NCBI GenBank assembly: GCA_022419385.1
Contig: JAJUBI010000003.1
Location: 930,001-994,000 of the forward strand
Reading direction: 5' to 3'
DNA from: Paraconiothyrium sp. Pb-2020
Lineage: Eukaryota > Ascomycota > Dothideomycetes > Pleosporales > Didymosphaeriaceae
DNA: 64,000 nt
This document shows positions 1-11,476 of the stretch, one piece after another (position 1 is the stretch's first letter; each line of letters starts with the position of its first letter). The notes under the pieces were generated by a model. It ran no database searches. It was not told where the DNA came from and worked only from the letters and a program-made list of their open reading frames with translations. Position numbers and translations under genes: made by a program.

Positions 1-751
1 TTGTTTGAGACAAACGAAAATGATCCACATCGGCTAGGCAGTACGATCATCGCATAGTACAGCTTGCTGCAATGTTGGCTGTCGGTTGCTAAAATTGAAC
101 ATGCAAGACGTGGATTATCTCTACCACTCGGCACTTGGTGACTCTGATTAGAGGGAAAATCTTGACAGAATAGTGAGGTGTCTCAGAATCCACGATTGGG
201 CACCAGAAGAGCTTATAGTGATTTCTCTCGGCATGTTACAGCTCGGTAGCCACCGCATGTATCCGACTTCATCCCCACAGATACGAGGCAGCGTTGTGAG
301 CAAACACTGGCCTCAATGTTACGAAACCTGGGGCAACGCAGTGCAATTTTCCAAATCTGCCTCAGTGTAGCAGAGCAGACGCCCCTTCTACTGCGTGTAG
401 GCTCGTGGGGCATCAGAAGGCGTTTACCGTGAAGCCATACGCTCCCCACGGCCAGCCGCCCGGTCAGCCAGCCAATTCTAGAGCGCCGGATGCCACCTAT
501 CTTGTTGCCTGCGCTCGCTTGGCCTTGATGATCAACGTGTTACCCTTGCCAAGTCAATGCATACTGCATAACAGGTCAGGATTCTGATCCAGACACTAAG
601 CGACTGACAAGGTCGTCTGCCGTACCCTGTCAAGAATGTCGGGACAACTCTCAGATACGGAAAACTTTCTTAATGTCAACACGGTTCGTGACATACAGCG
701 CATTGCATCTCTTTGAGCTGCGATTCCCTCTCCTCCTTCACTGCTCGAACA
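1..751. other. No gene recognised; upstream of the glycosyltransferase
   Basis: Only short overlapping reading frames occur here on both strands, none with a recognisable motif. The last 100-150 bases presumably carry the promoter and 5' leader of the glycosyltransferase that starts at 752. I see no clear TATA box. Confidence 0.5.
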
Positions 752-3700
752 ATGGCCTCAGGACGTGCTGAGCGTGAGTCACAAAGCTCGTCGATGGAGT
801 CTGCTGTTGCCAAACATATACGACCTACTTTAGCATTTCGAGACAGTGCTGGCTCTAGCATTGCTTCAAGAGGCAGCAATGGCGGTGATCGACATGATGT
901 GATGGTAAGTGAGGGTTTAGAAGAGTGTGCTGCCAGTGTATTGTAACACTCACTGAGTTGATTTATGCTTAGGTCAAGTTCCTCTACAGACGTGCGTCTC
1001 AGGCAAAATGGTTGGAGCCTCCACAAGATGAGTACGGCATCGTAGATGGCGGCGCAGCAAATCTGGGTGTCCTTCTGCGACGCGCTGATGGCATTTACAC
1101 TGGAGAACCCCTCTTTCTGAACCCGGATCTCGTACGCGCTGTCGAAAGGTTCGGTGTAGCAGTGGCTTTCACGATGTCTTCCGAGATCACACACGCCCTC
1201 CTTCAGCAAGTTACGCCTTTTCAGACCGAACTTTCGCTTGATCCACGAGGATTTGTTCTTCCTATAGTGAACTCTGTACATGATATCGCTACCGGAAAGG
1301 CTATGGTATCCCGAGATGCGTATGTATGTTTGTGTCGGCAAGAACGGATGGTATTAGTCTGGGGCGACACTGTTCCAGGAATTCGTGAGTAGCCGCCTCT
1401 TCCCAAATGAGACAAAGATCAACGGAAGGATATGTGCTAACTGCAGGCAGTCGCTCATGGTACTGATGTCGAGACGCGACTGCTTGGGCTGGTCTGGGGA
1501 TCGCATATCCCTTCCCACAACCCAACTCCTCCACTTCAGTATACTCCGCAAGCATTGCCTTCGCCACCCGTGGAGACACCAAGTGGCGCAAGAACATCCT
1601 TCTTTCCCATCTCAGCACACATGGCGGGGGGATTACCTGCAGAAATGAGCGAGAAGATTGGTGCCATCGACAGGGCACTCGAAGTTGAAGAGCTGGGAGA
1701 CCAAGCGTACGATCCGGATAAGGAAGCCGAACTGCCCGAGCGCCAATTTTTACTGGTACACGCTGTGACTATTGGTATCGCCATGGTGAGTCGGTTCCGT
1801 TCGAATACTCGACATTAACACTAATGCATGAAGATCCTCGTCATCGTCGTGGAAATGGCCTGTGTCGCAAAGGTTTGACTTCTGTCGCATTATGCAAAAT
1901 ACGATTCTGACCAGATCCCAGCTGCTGACTGAATACCGGCTCGATGGAGGCATGATTCGCTTTGCACTGGCAAGTCGTCGGTTTAATGAACCGTTGCACA
2001 CATAACTGACGTTGAAACAAGGTTGCCACTATCCCACTGTTTGCATCGTTCTCACTGGTAGGTTGCGCCAACTGTTTCTTACCGACCGTTTGCGCTTGCG
2101 CACCGCTCAGCTCAGTGGCGGGCTGATGGCGCAACACGAGTTCGCGTGTTTCTGCCAGACTTGGGCTCACGAACTGCCGATCTTCAAGAACACGACTAAT
2201 GCGCCAGCAGTTTTTCTTCATCGTCATTGGCGGATCTTTGGGTCAGCTTTTTGGTCCTCTTTCGGCGCTGCAAGGAAATAGTCTTTACTACTCAGGTATG
2301 CTCCTTTCACAAGCTCGCGCTAAGAACGTGACAAGCCTGACTCGAGCACAATTAACAAATTTCCAGGTGTCAAGCCAAAGCGAATGCGCCACCAAGACTA
2401 CGAGCTTCCACATGTCACAATTCAAATGCCCGTCTACAAAGAAGGCTTGAAAGGTGTCATTATTCCCACTGTCACTTCTCTACTGGCTGCTGTAAGGTAC
2501 TATGAGGTAAGAATTGCATACTGGGGTACATGGTATTATATTAACTTAGACTCTTAGCAACAAGGCGGCACTGCTTCAATTTTCGTCAACGAAGACGGTA
2601 TGCGATGTGTCGCGCCGGAGATGCAGGAAGCACGAAAGGCATTCTACGAGCTCAACAACATCGGCTGGGTTGCTCGACCCAAGCATCATGAACACAAGAA
2701 GGAGAAATCCGGCTGGTTTTCAAAGAAGAAGAACGACGACTCCGAGAAGGGTCCAGACACGGAAGAGATATTCATTCGCGCAGGACACTTCAAGAAAGCT
2801 TCGAACATGAACTATTGCCTTGACTTTTCGCTGCGCGTAGAAGACGAACTACTTCGACTTCTAGGAGAGCGAGCACAAGAACGCGGCTGCTCATCTGAAG
2901 ATCTTACGGTTGAAGATGAAGATGAGCTTTACGAGCGAGCCATGAATGCGATGCTCGAGAAAGATGAAGGCCGAACCTGGGCTGCTGGAAACATCCGCGT
3001 GGGTGAGGTCATCTTGATTGTCGATTCTGATACTCGAGTGCCAGAGGACTGTCTGCTATACGGCGCACTAGAAATGCATGAAAGTCCGGAGGTCGCCCTG
3101 ATTCAGCATGCCAGTGGAATCATGCAGGTTGTCAACAACGTCTTCGAAAACGGTATTACTTACTTTACCGACTTGGTATACACCTCTATCCAGTACGCCG
3201 TCGGAAACGGTGACTGTGCGCCTTTCGTTGGACATAATACATTCATCCGCTGGAAAGCCATTCAGAGCATCTCATTTGAAGAGGATGGCATGACTAAGTT
3301 CTGGTCCGAGCATCACGTCTCGGAAGATTTCGATGTCAGTCTTCGTTTGCAGATCAACAAGTTTGTCGTACGACTTGCTACCTACCACAATGGTGGTTTC
3401 AAGGAAGGCGTGTCGCTCACGGTATATGATGAGCTTGCTAGGTGGGAGAAGTACGCTTATGGCTGTGAGTACCCTCTGTACCTCTACGTATGGAGTGCGC
3501 AGATACTGACATGTACTTCCACTAGGCAACGAACTCGTCTTCAACCCTGTCTTCTATTGGTGGCGCCGTGGGCCCATCACTCCACTTTTCTGGAAGTTCC
3601 TCTGGAGCCCAATCAAAGTCACCTCCAAGATGACTATTCTTGCGTACATCGGGACCTACTACGCCATCGCCTCTGCCGTTCCCCTCTCACTAGCCAACTA

Positions 3701-4296
3701 CTGCGTCGTAGGCTGGTTTACCGACGATGTCGACCAGTTCTACATCACCAGCTGGAAGATCTTCGTCGGCATGGCCGTCGTCTTCAATGTCCTCTCGCCT
3801 CTCGCATACGCTATGTTGCGTCATCGTCTAGGCCAAAAGACGTTCTTCTGGTCGCTCGTCGAGACGGCCAAATGGATGCCGTAAGTTACCAACCTGCCGC
3901 CTACCATACCAACTAACATCCCACAGTTTCTTCCTCCTCTTCTTCGGTGGCATCTCTTTCCATCTCCTCAAAGCCATCTTCTGCCACTTCTTCAGCGTGC
4001 GCATCGAATGGACGGCTACCGCCAAGGAGCTTACCGAGTCCGGCTTCCGCGTAGGTCTTGACCGCATCGTGCGCGACTTCAAGTGGATGTACCTCTTCTT
4101 GCTGCCTGTCATCGGAGGCATGATCTACTGCGCGAACTTTGCACCAAGAGGCTGGACGATTAGTGATTTTGCGGCTATTGTGCCGCTAGCGAACCAGGTT
4201 GGGTGCCATGCTTTGCTGCCGGTGAGTATAGACCCTGTCTTTGTACATGTGGAAACTATGGCTGACTAGCAAAAGTTTGCATTGGGTCTTTTCTAA
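752..4296 (+). CDS. Membrane family-2 glycosyltransferase (fungal GT2 group)
   Basis: Predicted processive inverting glycosyltransferase of the plasma membrane or secretory pathway; the sugar donor and product cannot be told from sequence. The model has 12 exons: 752-904, 973-1384, 1451-1785, 1834-1872, 1922-1969, 2022-2057, about 2211-2295, 2367-2506, 2558-3464, 3526-3880, 3927-4221 and 4276-4296, giving about 941 aa. The ATG at 752 opens a Ser/Arg-rich cytosolic N-terminus. Membrane segments start near residue 290 (LLVHAVTIGIAM, ILVIVVEMACVA). The catalytic part carries MPVYKEG, NEDG, VDSDTR, SEDFD and an ARW motif, matching the D,D,D,(Q/R)xxRW layout. Several membrane helices follow. Exon 5 ends with a GC donor. 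The architecture resembles the fungal GT2 proteins reported as needed for hyphal growth on surfaces in Zymoseptoria and Fusarium, which I recall rather than checked. Small exons 4-7 are the least certain part. Confidence 0.87.
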
Positions 4297-5985
4297 TGGG
4301 TACTGCGAATTGGATGTTTTCGGATCTCATTTGGGAGTTCTTGGGTTAGTATAGTTACGGCCTTTTGACAAGCGTTAGATCAGAGATCACGGGGATATAA
4401 CAAGGGCTACATAAAGGGTATAATCGGTGTTTGGAACGTAATATGGTATTAGAGAAACGCAATTTTCAACCTTTTATTTCAAATAGCCACAAGATCCCAG
4501 TAATTGCAACTTCCTTGTCCATGCCTCTCTATGCTTCAACAAGCCCAAGAGGATATAATGAAAATCATAGCTCACTGACCTCTTTCACTGCATGGTTTCC
4601 CAACCCACAAAACACAACAAGCCCCTCTCTCCACGTGCATCAGCTTCTAGATGCCGGCCCCGACACCGTATCTCCACCGTATCTAAACCTACCCCCAGCA
4701 CATCCACCAGCCCGATCGTACGACCCACCCACCGCCCCACCCGCCGCCACGTTCTCAGAGCATAACCCACGCACAGACCCACGCTTCCCAATCCAGCATC
4801 TAATACCCCGAAGCGGCACGTAGCCGCCTGTTGGGATCTGCTTATCGTCGTGTATGCATGCACACACCGCACACGCAGACGCGGCTAGTGCTCTTTCGAG
4901 AGCCCAAGGCGAGACGAGGCGAGACGCAGTGATGGACATGCAGGAGCTGAGATATCTATCTTATGCATATGGTGCATATATCACACCATGCACCCGGTCT
5001 GGCTTGTGGATTGAGGACGAGGCCCGGATATAGGTGAAGATACGGGACCGAGATCCAGGTTGGTTTGTAGCCGTGTGCGGGCCGCTTGTGCATGTTCGGA
5101 GATACGCATATGCATGGCTGGGTCTGCATTGGGACGTGGACCTGGTCGAGACTTGGATACGAAGCATGCCGAGATGGTCAAGTGCGGCTGAAGAGAATCA
5201 TGGGTGTCGTCGGGGGCTGGCTGTCTGCTTGGGATGTGGACGGCGTGGGGGTGTGCTTCAGCGTGGTGTTGTGACTTGGATGAGGTGGCAGTCGGTGTGT
5301 CGGTCTCACCGAGACATCGCAGTGTCTCAATGCGGTCTATCACATATGTATGTCCTCGGACGAAATGCTCGATACAGCAGATCAACAGGTCCAAGAAAAC
5401 GACTCGCATTGCAGCTACTTCGTGCACGTTGTATCGGTGTGTTGCAATACAGACACGATACAAGTATGTTTCACCCAACCCTCAAACCATTAAGCACAGT
5501 AAACATGCAACCTCCAAAGAGAAAGGTGAGGTACGCCAAAAAAGTTCAGAAGAGAATCAGCAAATTACCGCCCCACACATTCTTCTGCTACTGTATTCTC
5601 GTGTCCGCCTTGCGCAAATGACAGTCTGAATGGCGTGTCCCATGCACACTCCTCCCGATTATCTCAACCCCATGATGTTTCCGTACCTTCCGGTAGTCTT
5701 CCACTATAGTAGGCAGTGTCGGACAAGAAGACCTAGTTAAAAGAAAAGAGTCAGCTTCTTCGACAGCGTTAACGTTGCAAGTACACTAAGGGGACGCTAC
5801 ATGCGGCCTAGATAATCCTAAGTTAGTTCCACGCGGTCCCGGTACGGCAACAAGCTGGTTGAGGAATCGTAGCCCTCTCAGGTTTTGATGTGCGAGCTCT
5901 TAGAGAAGAAGCTCGTCCAGAAGGCAAGTGAAAGACATTCTTGGCATGTGCAGTAAAGCATCATACCGCGAGGAGTCGTACGCTT
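4297..5985. other. Intergenic, no gene recognised
   Basis: This 1.7 kb lies between the ends of the glycosyltransferase (+) and the PIN-domain gene (-), so the two genes converge. It should hold both 3' untranslated regions. Frames of 100-195 codons exist on both strands around 4640-5630, but they overlap one another and lack family motifs or splice structure. I regard them as chance frames. Confidence 0.5.
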
Positions 5986-7707
5986 TCAGTTCGGTTCCCA
6001 TAGCGTCCTACGGCCGCCGCGAATGGGATTACCACGTGTTGCAGGACGTGTAAACGAGTCAGGGTCAATCGGTCTGTTTGGATCGTGACGAGGAACTGGT
6101 TGTGTTTGAAACGCGGGCGCAGGTGGAACATAAGCTCCACCACGTCCCCGGCCCGCAAATGCCCCTCGACCACCACGGATAGCTCCACCACGACCACGAG
6201 GCGGAACATTACCGCGACCACCGCGAGGGGAATGTTGCTGGCTACGTCCGAAATCATTTGGGTCGAATACGCGCTGATTTGCGGTGCCATTAGCGGGACC
6301 GCGAGGAGCATTCTTGATGAGCACACAGTCCTCCTCGTCCGATTCAATGCCCGGCTTGCTGACTGTAGAGTGACTGGACTTAGGACGCTGGACTGATTTA
6401 GGCTCCAGTTCCGATTCCTTTTTCATCGCATGCTCCTCGGTTTCCTTTTTATAGACAGTCAAATGATTCTTGAACTCTCGGTCTTCGCGCATGACAGCGT
6501 CGCGAAGTTGTTCCAAGCGCTTGGCTCGAATGCCGAACTTCTGAGCTATAGATTGCTTGATCGGGTCGTTCGTGAGGAGGATGAAATTGTCAAGAGCAGC
6601 ATCGGGATTGGTCTCTTGATGGATGCGCCACAAGATGTGGTTGAAAAGTGGACGAAGGCTGTGCGGGAAGCCATTTTTAGGCGATTTCTGATCGCGTAGG
6701 AGCTCGGTGCTGTTGCGCGCAGTGCGGGTGGGCGACTCGACAACAGGTGCAACGCCATTGTTGACCTGTATCTTCTCATCGGTAAGTCCGCTGGCCCGAG
6801 CAAAGAGATCTGACTCCGTGGTGCGCACAGACTTCGGGGACTGGTCGAGACTGCTCATAGAGGTGCCGTCGGAGATATCGAGCGCGTTGAAAGAGCTCTC
6901 CAGATCCTCGCGGTATTCGTCCTCCTCGTCTTCGTCTTCGGAGGCGCTAGACTCCATGGAAAGGAGGGTTTCTGGCAGCATGAACTGCTCCACTTCGGCC
7001 CATGTGTTGTATGCTTCTTCAACACCTTCGAGCACGATCCGGTCGCCGATAGTTGGGGATGAGGTAACGTCATCGAGCCATTTGAGCGCATCGCGGGCGT
7101 CGGCATTGTAGCGTTCTTGTCCCGTCTTGAGGTGGTTGAGCTGCGCGAGGGCTATGCGTAATGTTAGCGTGGATCTTGAGAACGGGCGGGGAGATTGACT
7201 GTGGAGGGGTACGAATAGACGCATGGCGTCCTGGGTGATCCATTTGCGGATGCCGTCGCGGGTGCTCTTTTTGGCACCTGCGATCAGCGCCGTGTCGTCG
7301 ACGATACAGTTGAATATCTTGCGCTTGGGCGGTTCGGGCGGCGCACGCAGCCGACCGTCGTCAGGCCGAGGCCGCGGCGGGAATGTGTCGCGCCGCATGA
7401 GCGCGGGTCGCGGCGAGTATAGCGAATGGTGAGTGATGCGCGCTGTGTTGGCGGTAAGAGTTGTAGGCGTGTAGTGGGTTCCTGTAAGAATGGCTGGGTG
7501 CAAGTGGTTCAAAACGGGCGTTTGTTGGGCGCCAGGACAGTCTTCTGCGAAAGTTAGCCGCTGGCTCAGGGCGCGAGCATGCTGCTTGCGCGATGACTGC
7601 GCAGAGGATGAGCGAGAGCGGGTGTTAGGATCATGGCGCGGGTGAGCGATGCGTGAACCACTCGAACAGGTGAAGGTGCCGTGGGGAATGGAGGTACTCA
7701 GCGTCAT
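5986..7707 (-). CDS. PIN-domain protein with C-terminal RGG tail (Nmd4-like)
   Basis: Likely RNA-associated protein. Exon 1 is 7200-7707 and exon 2 is 5986-7151, split by a 48-nt intron (donor gtcaat, branch GCTAAC, acceptor CATAG), giving about 557 aa. The intron is a multiple of three and contains no stop, so an unspliced reading also stays open. The start is the first ATG in frame (7707); a longer frame begins only at GTG. After a Pro/Arg/Ser-rich N-terminus, the PIN fold runs from about residue 130 (NCIVDDTALI, LFVPLHTLAQLNHLK, DARDALKWLDD), with conserved acidic residues. An acidic linker, a second conserved block (LFNHILWRIHQETNPDAAL) and an RGG/RG-rich tail typical of RNA-binding proteins follow. 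The PIN segment resembles yeast Nmd4, a nonsense-mediated decay factor; that identity is an inference. The gene lies in tandem 158 bp downstream of TRAX. Confidence 0.83.
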   Translation of the reverse strand: MTLSTSIPHGTFTCSSGSRIAHPRHDPNTRSRSSSAQSSRKQHARALSQRLTFAEDCPGAQQTPVLNHLHPAILTGTHYTPTTLTANTARITHHSLYSPRPALMRRDTFPPRPRPDDGRLRAPPEPPKRKIFNCIVDDTALIAGAKKSTRDGIRKWITQDAMRLFVPLHSQSPRPFSRSTLTLRIALAQLNHLKTGQERYNADARDALKWLDDVTSSPTIGDRIVLEGVEEAYNTWAEVEQFMLPETLLSMESSASEDEDEEDEYREDLESSFNALDISDGTSMSSLDQSPKSVRTTESDLFARASGLTDEKIQVNNGVAPVVESPTRTARNSTELLRDQKSPKNGFPHSLRPLFNHILWRIHQETNPDAALDNFILLTNDPIKQSIAQKFGIRAKRLEQLRDAVMREDREFKNHLTVYKKETEEHAMKKESELEPKSVQRPKSSHSTVSKPGIESDEEDCVLIKNAPRGPANGTANQRVFDPNDFGRSQQHSPRGGRGNVPPRGRGGAIRGGRGAFAGRGRGGAYVPPAPAFQTQPVPRHDPNRPIDPDSFTRPATRGNPIRGGRRTLWEPN

Positions 7708-7865
7708 CTCCGCAGTTGTGTGGGCAATCGCGGGAACGGGAAAGAGCCATCGCACCGCCACAGTGGCGCAGCGACCACACGCGCAGCGCGTGACTCACTC
7801 CTTCATCGGATTGTCTATCTACATTGGGCATATCTCAAGAGCAGCTATCGCAACAGGCTGAGAGG

Positions 7866-8867
7866 CTAGTAGCTTTCCACCTCGGGCCGTCTGTCCTCTC
7901 TCATGTCGGGGACCCATCCCTTAGGTCGCTCCGTACCACGTACTGTGAGTCCGTACAATGCCTTCTCGACCTTGTCCACACACTCCCTCATAACATCCGC
8001 CTTCTTCCTAACGTCTGCTCCAAATTTTCCATTTCCAGGCTCGAACATCTCGAGCTGCAGTCGTAGTGCTCGGAGGTCCGAGAGGATGTTGCGCGGCTCT
8101 TCGGATGGCTTTGATGCAGGCGTGAGGTCGTCAACGTCCATCTTGTCTGCGTCCTGATCCTGGGGTGACTCCTGACTAGTATTGATTCCCTTCTTCGGCT
8201 GTCCCACTGGAAGTTTGCCATTGGTAGCCATGGCCGTGATCGAGAAACGCATCAGCTCCCCCACCATGTCGAAGATCCCGAGGATGTAGTCTTCTGGGGT
8301 CAGTAGTACTGCTCCAGCGCTGCCGCTCATTGAAGCTACGCGTGCTCTCGCATCATCGTAGGATATGAGTGTCTGCGTTTCCAGGTAATGATGAAAGCTC
8401 AATGCTTCCATGAACTCTTGATTGCCTCCCGTAATCTGAGGGTAGCGGAAAGCGTTCAGGCCTTGAACATCGGCAGCGATATGCTGATACTGGTTCTCGA
8501 TGATCTCCCAATACTGAGCATTGCCTTTGGTAACGAAAGGAGGAACTGGTTGTCCAAGCGTCCGCACCCTGATCCAGTTAGGCAATGTATTCGTAATCAA
8601 TCTCATACGTATACTGACCGTTGTAAAGTAAAGATGCTACAAACATTGTTAGCAAAGTATCTTCATTCCGTCTAAATCAGCTCACATCTTCTTGCTTGCG
8701 GCGGTGATGTCGCGCGACGCTTTGATGATCCTCTCACGTCGATCGTGGTGTTCGTCAAGCTCTGCTCGAAACCCTTCGAACATCGGCATGAATGGCGACG
8801 CCGCCTGCTCGGATTTTCCTGACTTCTCGTCCTTCATTGCTCCGTCTCGTGAGCGTTTAGGTCCCAT
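7866..8867 (-). CDS. trax: Translin-associated factor X (TRAX), C3PO nuclease subunit
   Basis: TRAX is the catalytic partner of translin in the C3PO endoribonuclease, which in fungi trims pre-tRNA fragments. There are three exons: 8686-8867, an 18-nt microexon 8619-8636, and 7866-8568, giving 300 aa. Joining them restores the family signature ASKKIIFTLQR. The start is ATG 8867, since the longer frame begins with TTG. All four acidic catalytic positions known in human TRAX appear conserved: E118 and E121 in the QEFMEALSF motif, D167 and E171 in the FDMVGELMR motif. The C-terminus has the family motif KALYGLTVRGTERPKGWVPD. Residues about 180-215 form a fungal low-complexity insert (DADKMDVDD and neighbours). 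The gene is divergent from gpi14 with 247 bp between the starts. No translin gene is visible in this window. Identity is very secure. Confidence 0.95.
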
Positions 8868-9114
8868 GGTTGCAGGCTGCGCAGTGAAGTATACGTCAAG
8901 CAAACACTCCAGTGCCTAGCGGAAAGAGCGAGTCCCGATCCGGCATAGGCCGCTCGGTAGCAGAGGTCCCTGCATTGCAATGTGTGGCTTTCTATCATCC
9001 TCATCCTACTCCCTCTACATCTTGATTACAATCACGCCCATGTACACGTGTCTTAGCGGTTTCTTTGATTGATGATTTAATTCTGTCCGCTTAGTACCCC
9101 CATTCCGCCCGAAT
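8868..9114. promoter_or_regulatory. Divergent promoter between TRAX and gpi14
   Basis: The two start codons are 247 bp apart and face away from each other, so both promoters and both 5' leaders must fit here. A shared bidirectional promoter is plausible. I see no consensus TATA box or other element I would name with confidence. Confidence 0.55.
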
Positions 9115-10574
9115 ATGGCGCTCTCAACTTTCTTTGGCAGTCCTCGAGCTGTATTCTCCGCCGCGGTAATTCTGAGAGCTGTCTTCCTAGTGTATGGACT
9201 TTTCCAAGATGCATATTCGCCGATTAAATACACCGACATTGACTATTTCGTCTTTACTGATGCAGCACGCTGCATCGCACAAGGACAATCACCGTATGCT
9301 CGAGATACGTACAGATACACACCACTGCTTGCATGGCTCATATACCCAACGACATGGCCTGGCTTCTGGTTCTCCTTCGGAAAAATCCTCTTTGCAGTCG
9401 GCGACATTGTTACTGGTTGGATGATGTTTCGCATTTTGCGAAACTACCACAGCATGTCCCAAGAAAGAGCGCTAAAATATGCCAGCATCTGGCTATTGAA
9501 CCCCATGGTCGCCACCATCAGCACACGTGGTAGCTCTGAAGGTCTCCTTGGCGTCTTTGTAACCGCTCTTCTTTGGGCTGTATTAGCGCAACGCATTGCG
9601 CTTTCGGGCATTCTTCTCGGCTTCGCAGTCCATTTCAAGATATACCCGTTCATCTATGCTGCATCTATCATTTGGTGGCTCGATGACGATCGGCTTAAGG
9701 GTCATGGAAGCTGCAAACCATCCTCATCTGCTACTATTGGGAATCAGATACTGTCCTTCCTGAACCCACAACGGCTTATTGTGGCTGTGACCAGTCTTCT
9801 CACGTTCATGGCACTCAATATGATAATGTACCTCGCGTAAGTTCTCGTCTTCTCCATGAACAACGAGATACTGACGTGAGAAAGATACGGCTGGCCTTTC
9901 CTTGAACACAGCTACTTCTACCACCTGATCAGGACTGATCATCGTCACAACTTTTCGCCCTATAATACCTTGCTCTATTTGAACTCTTCTCCCAAAGCCA
10001 ATCAACACGCAAGCGCTCAATTGTCTTTGGGGCTCGAACGATTGGCTTTCCTACCACAGATCCTTCTGAGCGCAGTTTTGATCCCTTTGGTCTTAAGCAA
10101 GAGAGATCTACCAGCGACCATGCTCGCCCAGACATTCGCGTTTGTGGCCTTCAACAAGGTCTGCACAAGCCAGGTTCGTGTCCCGTAAGAAATTTTTCAC
10201 ACCCACTGATCAACTACCAGTACTTTCTCTGGTACATGATGTTTCTTCCCTATTACCTCCCTGAGTCCACACTGTTACGCTCTCGTCCAGTGGGTATCTC
10301 AGCGCTCATTCTTTGGGTACTCGGCCAGGTTCGTGCTCGAATGCATATGCTCTACTGATAAGCTGACTAAGTGAAGGTATTCTGGCTGCAACAAGGATTC
10401 CAGCTAGAGTTCAACGGTCACTCGACCTTTGTTCTAGGGTTATGGCTTTCCGGCATCTTTTTCTTCATCGTCAATGTTGGAATACTAGGCATCATCATTC
10501 GTGATGTCAAGTCGAAAGACTCACACGCAGAAGAGCTATACGCGACGAGCACAGCTACAAAGAAACAGGCGTAA
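9115..10574 (+). CDS. gpi14: GPI mannosyltransferase I (PIG-M/Gpi14), ER
   Basis: Adds the first alpha-1,4-linked mannose to the GPI anchor precursor in the ER lumen, using dolichol-phosphate-mannose. There are four exons (9115-9836, 9885-10173, 10221-10328, 10377-10574), giving 438 aa, a normal length for the family. The start at 9115 is the first ATG. A hydrophobic N-terminal helix precedes the family DxD motif (TDIDYFVF, D41 and D43). Other PIG-M marks are SPYARDTYRYTPLLAWL, STRGSSEG, FKIYPFIY, SPYNTLLYLNS and NKVCTSQYFLWYMMFLPYY. About ten membrane segments are spread along the chain. The introns are 48, 47 and 48 nt. The stop lies only 80 bp from the stop of the convergent AA9 gene, so the 3' untranslated regions must be short or overlap. 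Confidence 0.96.
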
Positions 10575-10654
10575 CGTGTGCACAGTATTAGATAAGTAGA
10601 TGCGTGAATAGTAATATTCTCCATCTTCAGCTTCTTCACTCTCTCCGTCCTCTT

Positions 10655-11476
10655 CTAGCACTTGAACACCGCAGGACCCGGCGCAGTGTAAGTCTTCTGC
10701 CCACTGTACAAGTTGTACAAAATTCCTGGGTCAGAAGCCTTATAAGCACCGGGCAAGCTCACGCTCGCAGGCGTCTTGCTTGCCGATCCACCCGTCACAT
10801 TGATCTGCGCGCACTCCATATAGAATTGCGCACCACCAGAGCTAGAAGCACCATGCAACGCAATCAGCTCGCCACGGAGCAAGTACTGTCCCGGCGCAAT
10901 GCACTGCGGGATGGTAATAGTCTGCACGCCTCCGTTTGCAATGAGCTTGTCCACGCCCCATTTTCCATCTGAGCCGAGACCCTCTTCTGCGATCTTGAAC
11001 CAACCAGCTACGTTTGAATCAGCTTCAATATCCCGGGTTGTTCAGGAGGAAAGTGTGGGAAGGCACATACATCCAGGTCCAGCGTCCGTCTTCGCATCCG
11101 TCACCTTCTTCATGTACGCCATAACGGGACCCTTGTGACTCGCATCAATAACATCGTTCGAGCCGGAAGTAAGTGTATGGCGCCAGGTCAGTTTCGCCGT
11201 TGAACCGGCTTGGACGTTGATGACGGTGTTGGTGCTCTGGACGGCGCCGTTGGGGGCGCCGTTGCAGGCGATGGAGCTGGAGGACACGTCCGTGACGGGC
11301 TGTCAGGCGTCAGATTTTGGGTTCACATGCAAATGAAGTACGAGTCGGCTCACTCCATCGTAGGACACTACTCGAACGCCATCGCCTACTGCGCCGCTGT
11401 TGAGCGAGACAAAGATTGTGTGTGCAGAGGCGGTCGAAGCCGCGGCGGCGACGGCGAGAGATGTGGAGATCTTCAT
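10655..11476 (-). CDS. AA9 lytic polysaccharide monooxygenase, secreted
   Basis: Copper enzyme that oxidatively cleaves cellulose or related beta-glucans outside the cell. There are three exons (11354-11476, 11071-11299, 10655-11007), giving 234 aa with no carbohydrate-binding module. A typical signal peptide (MKISTSLAVAAAASTASA) ends exactly before HTIF, leaving the N-terminal histidine required for the copper brace. The second brace histidine is in DASHKGP (H96, mature about H78). The axial Tyr and its partners are in LIALHGAS and GAQFYMEC (H169, Q178, Y180). Conserved cysteines and the C-terminal PGP..FKC motif are present, so the active site looks intact. Start ATG 11476 is fixed by the signal peptide. 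Substrate and C1/C4 regioselectivity cannot be read from this sequence. Confidence 0.95.

Noticed and set aside
676..1341. 221-codon minus-strand frame
   Set aside because: Antisense shadow of the glycosyltransferase exons, with no motif of its own.
5986..7761. N-terminal extension of the PIN protein to 7761
   Set aside because: It starts at GTG; the first ATG is 7707 and the added residues show no conservation.
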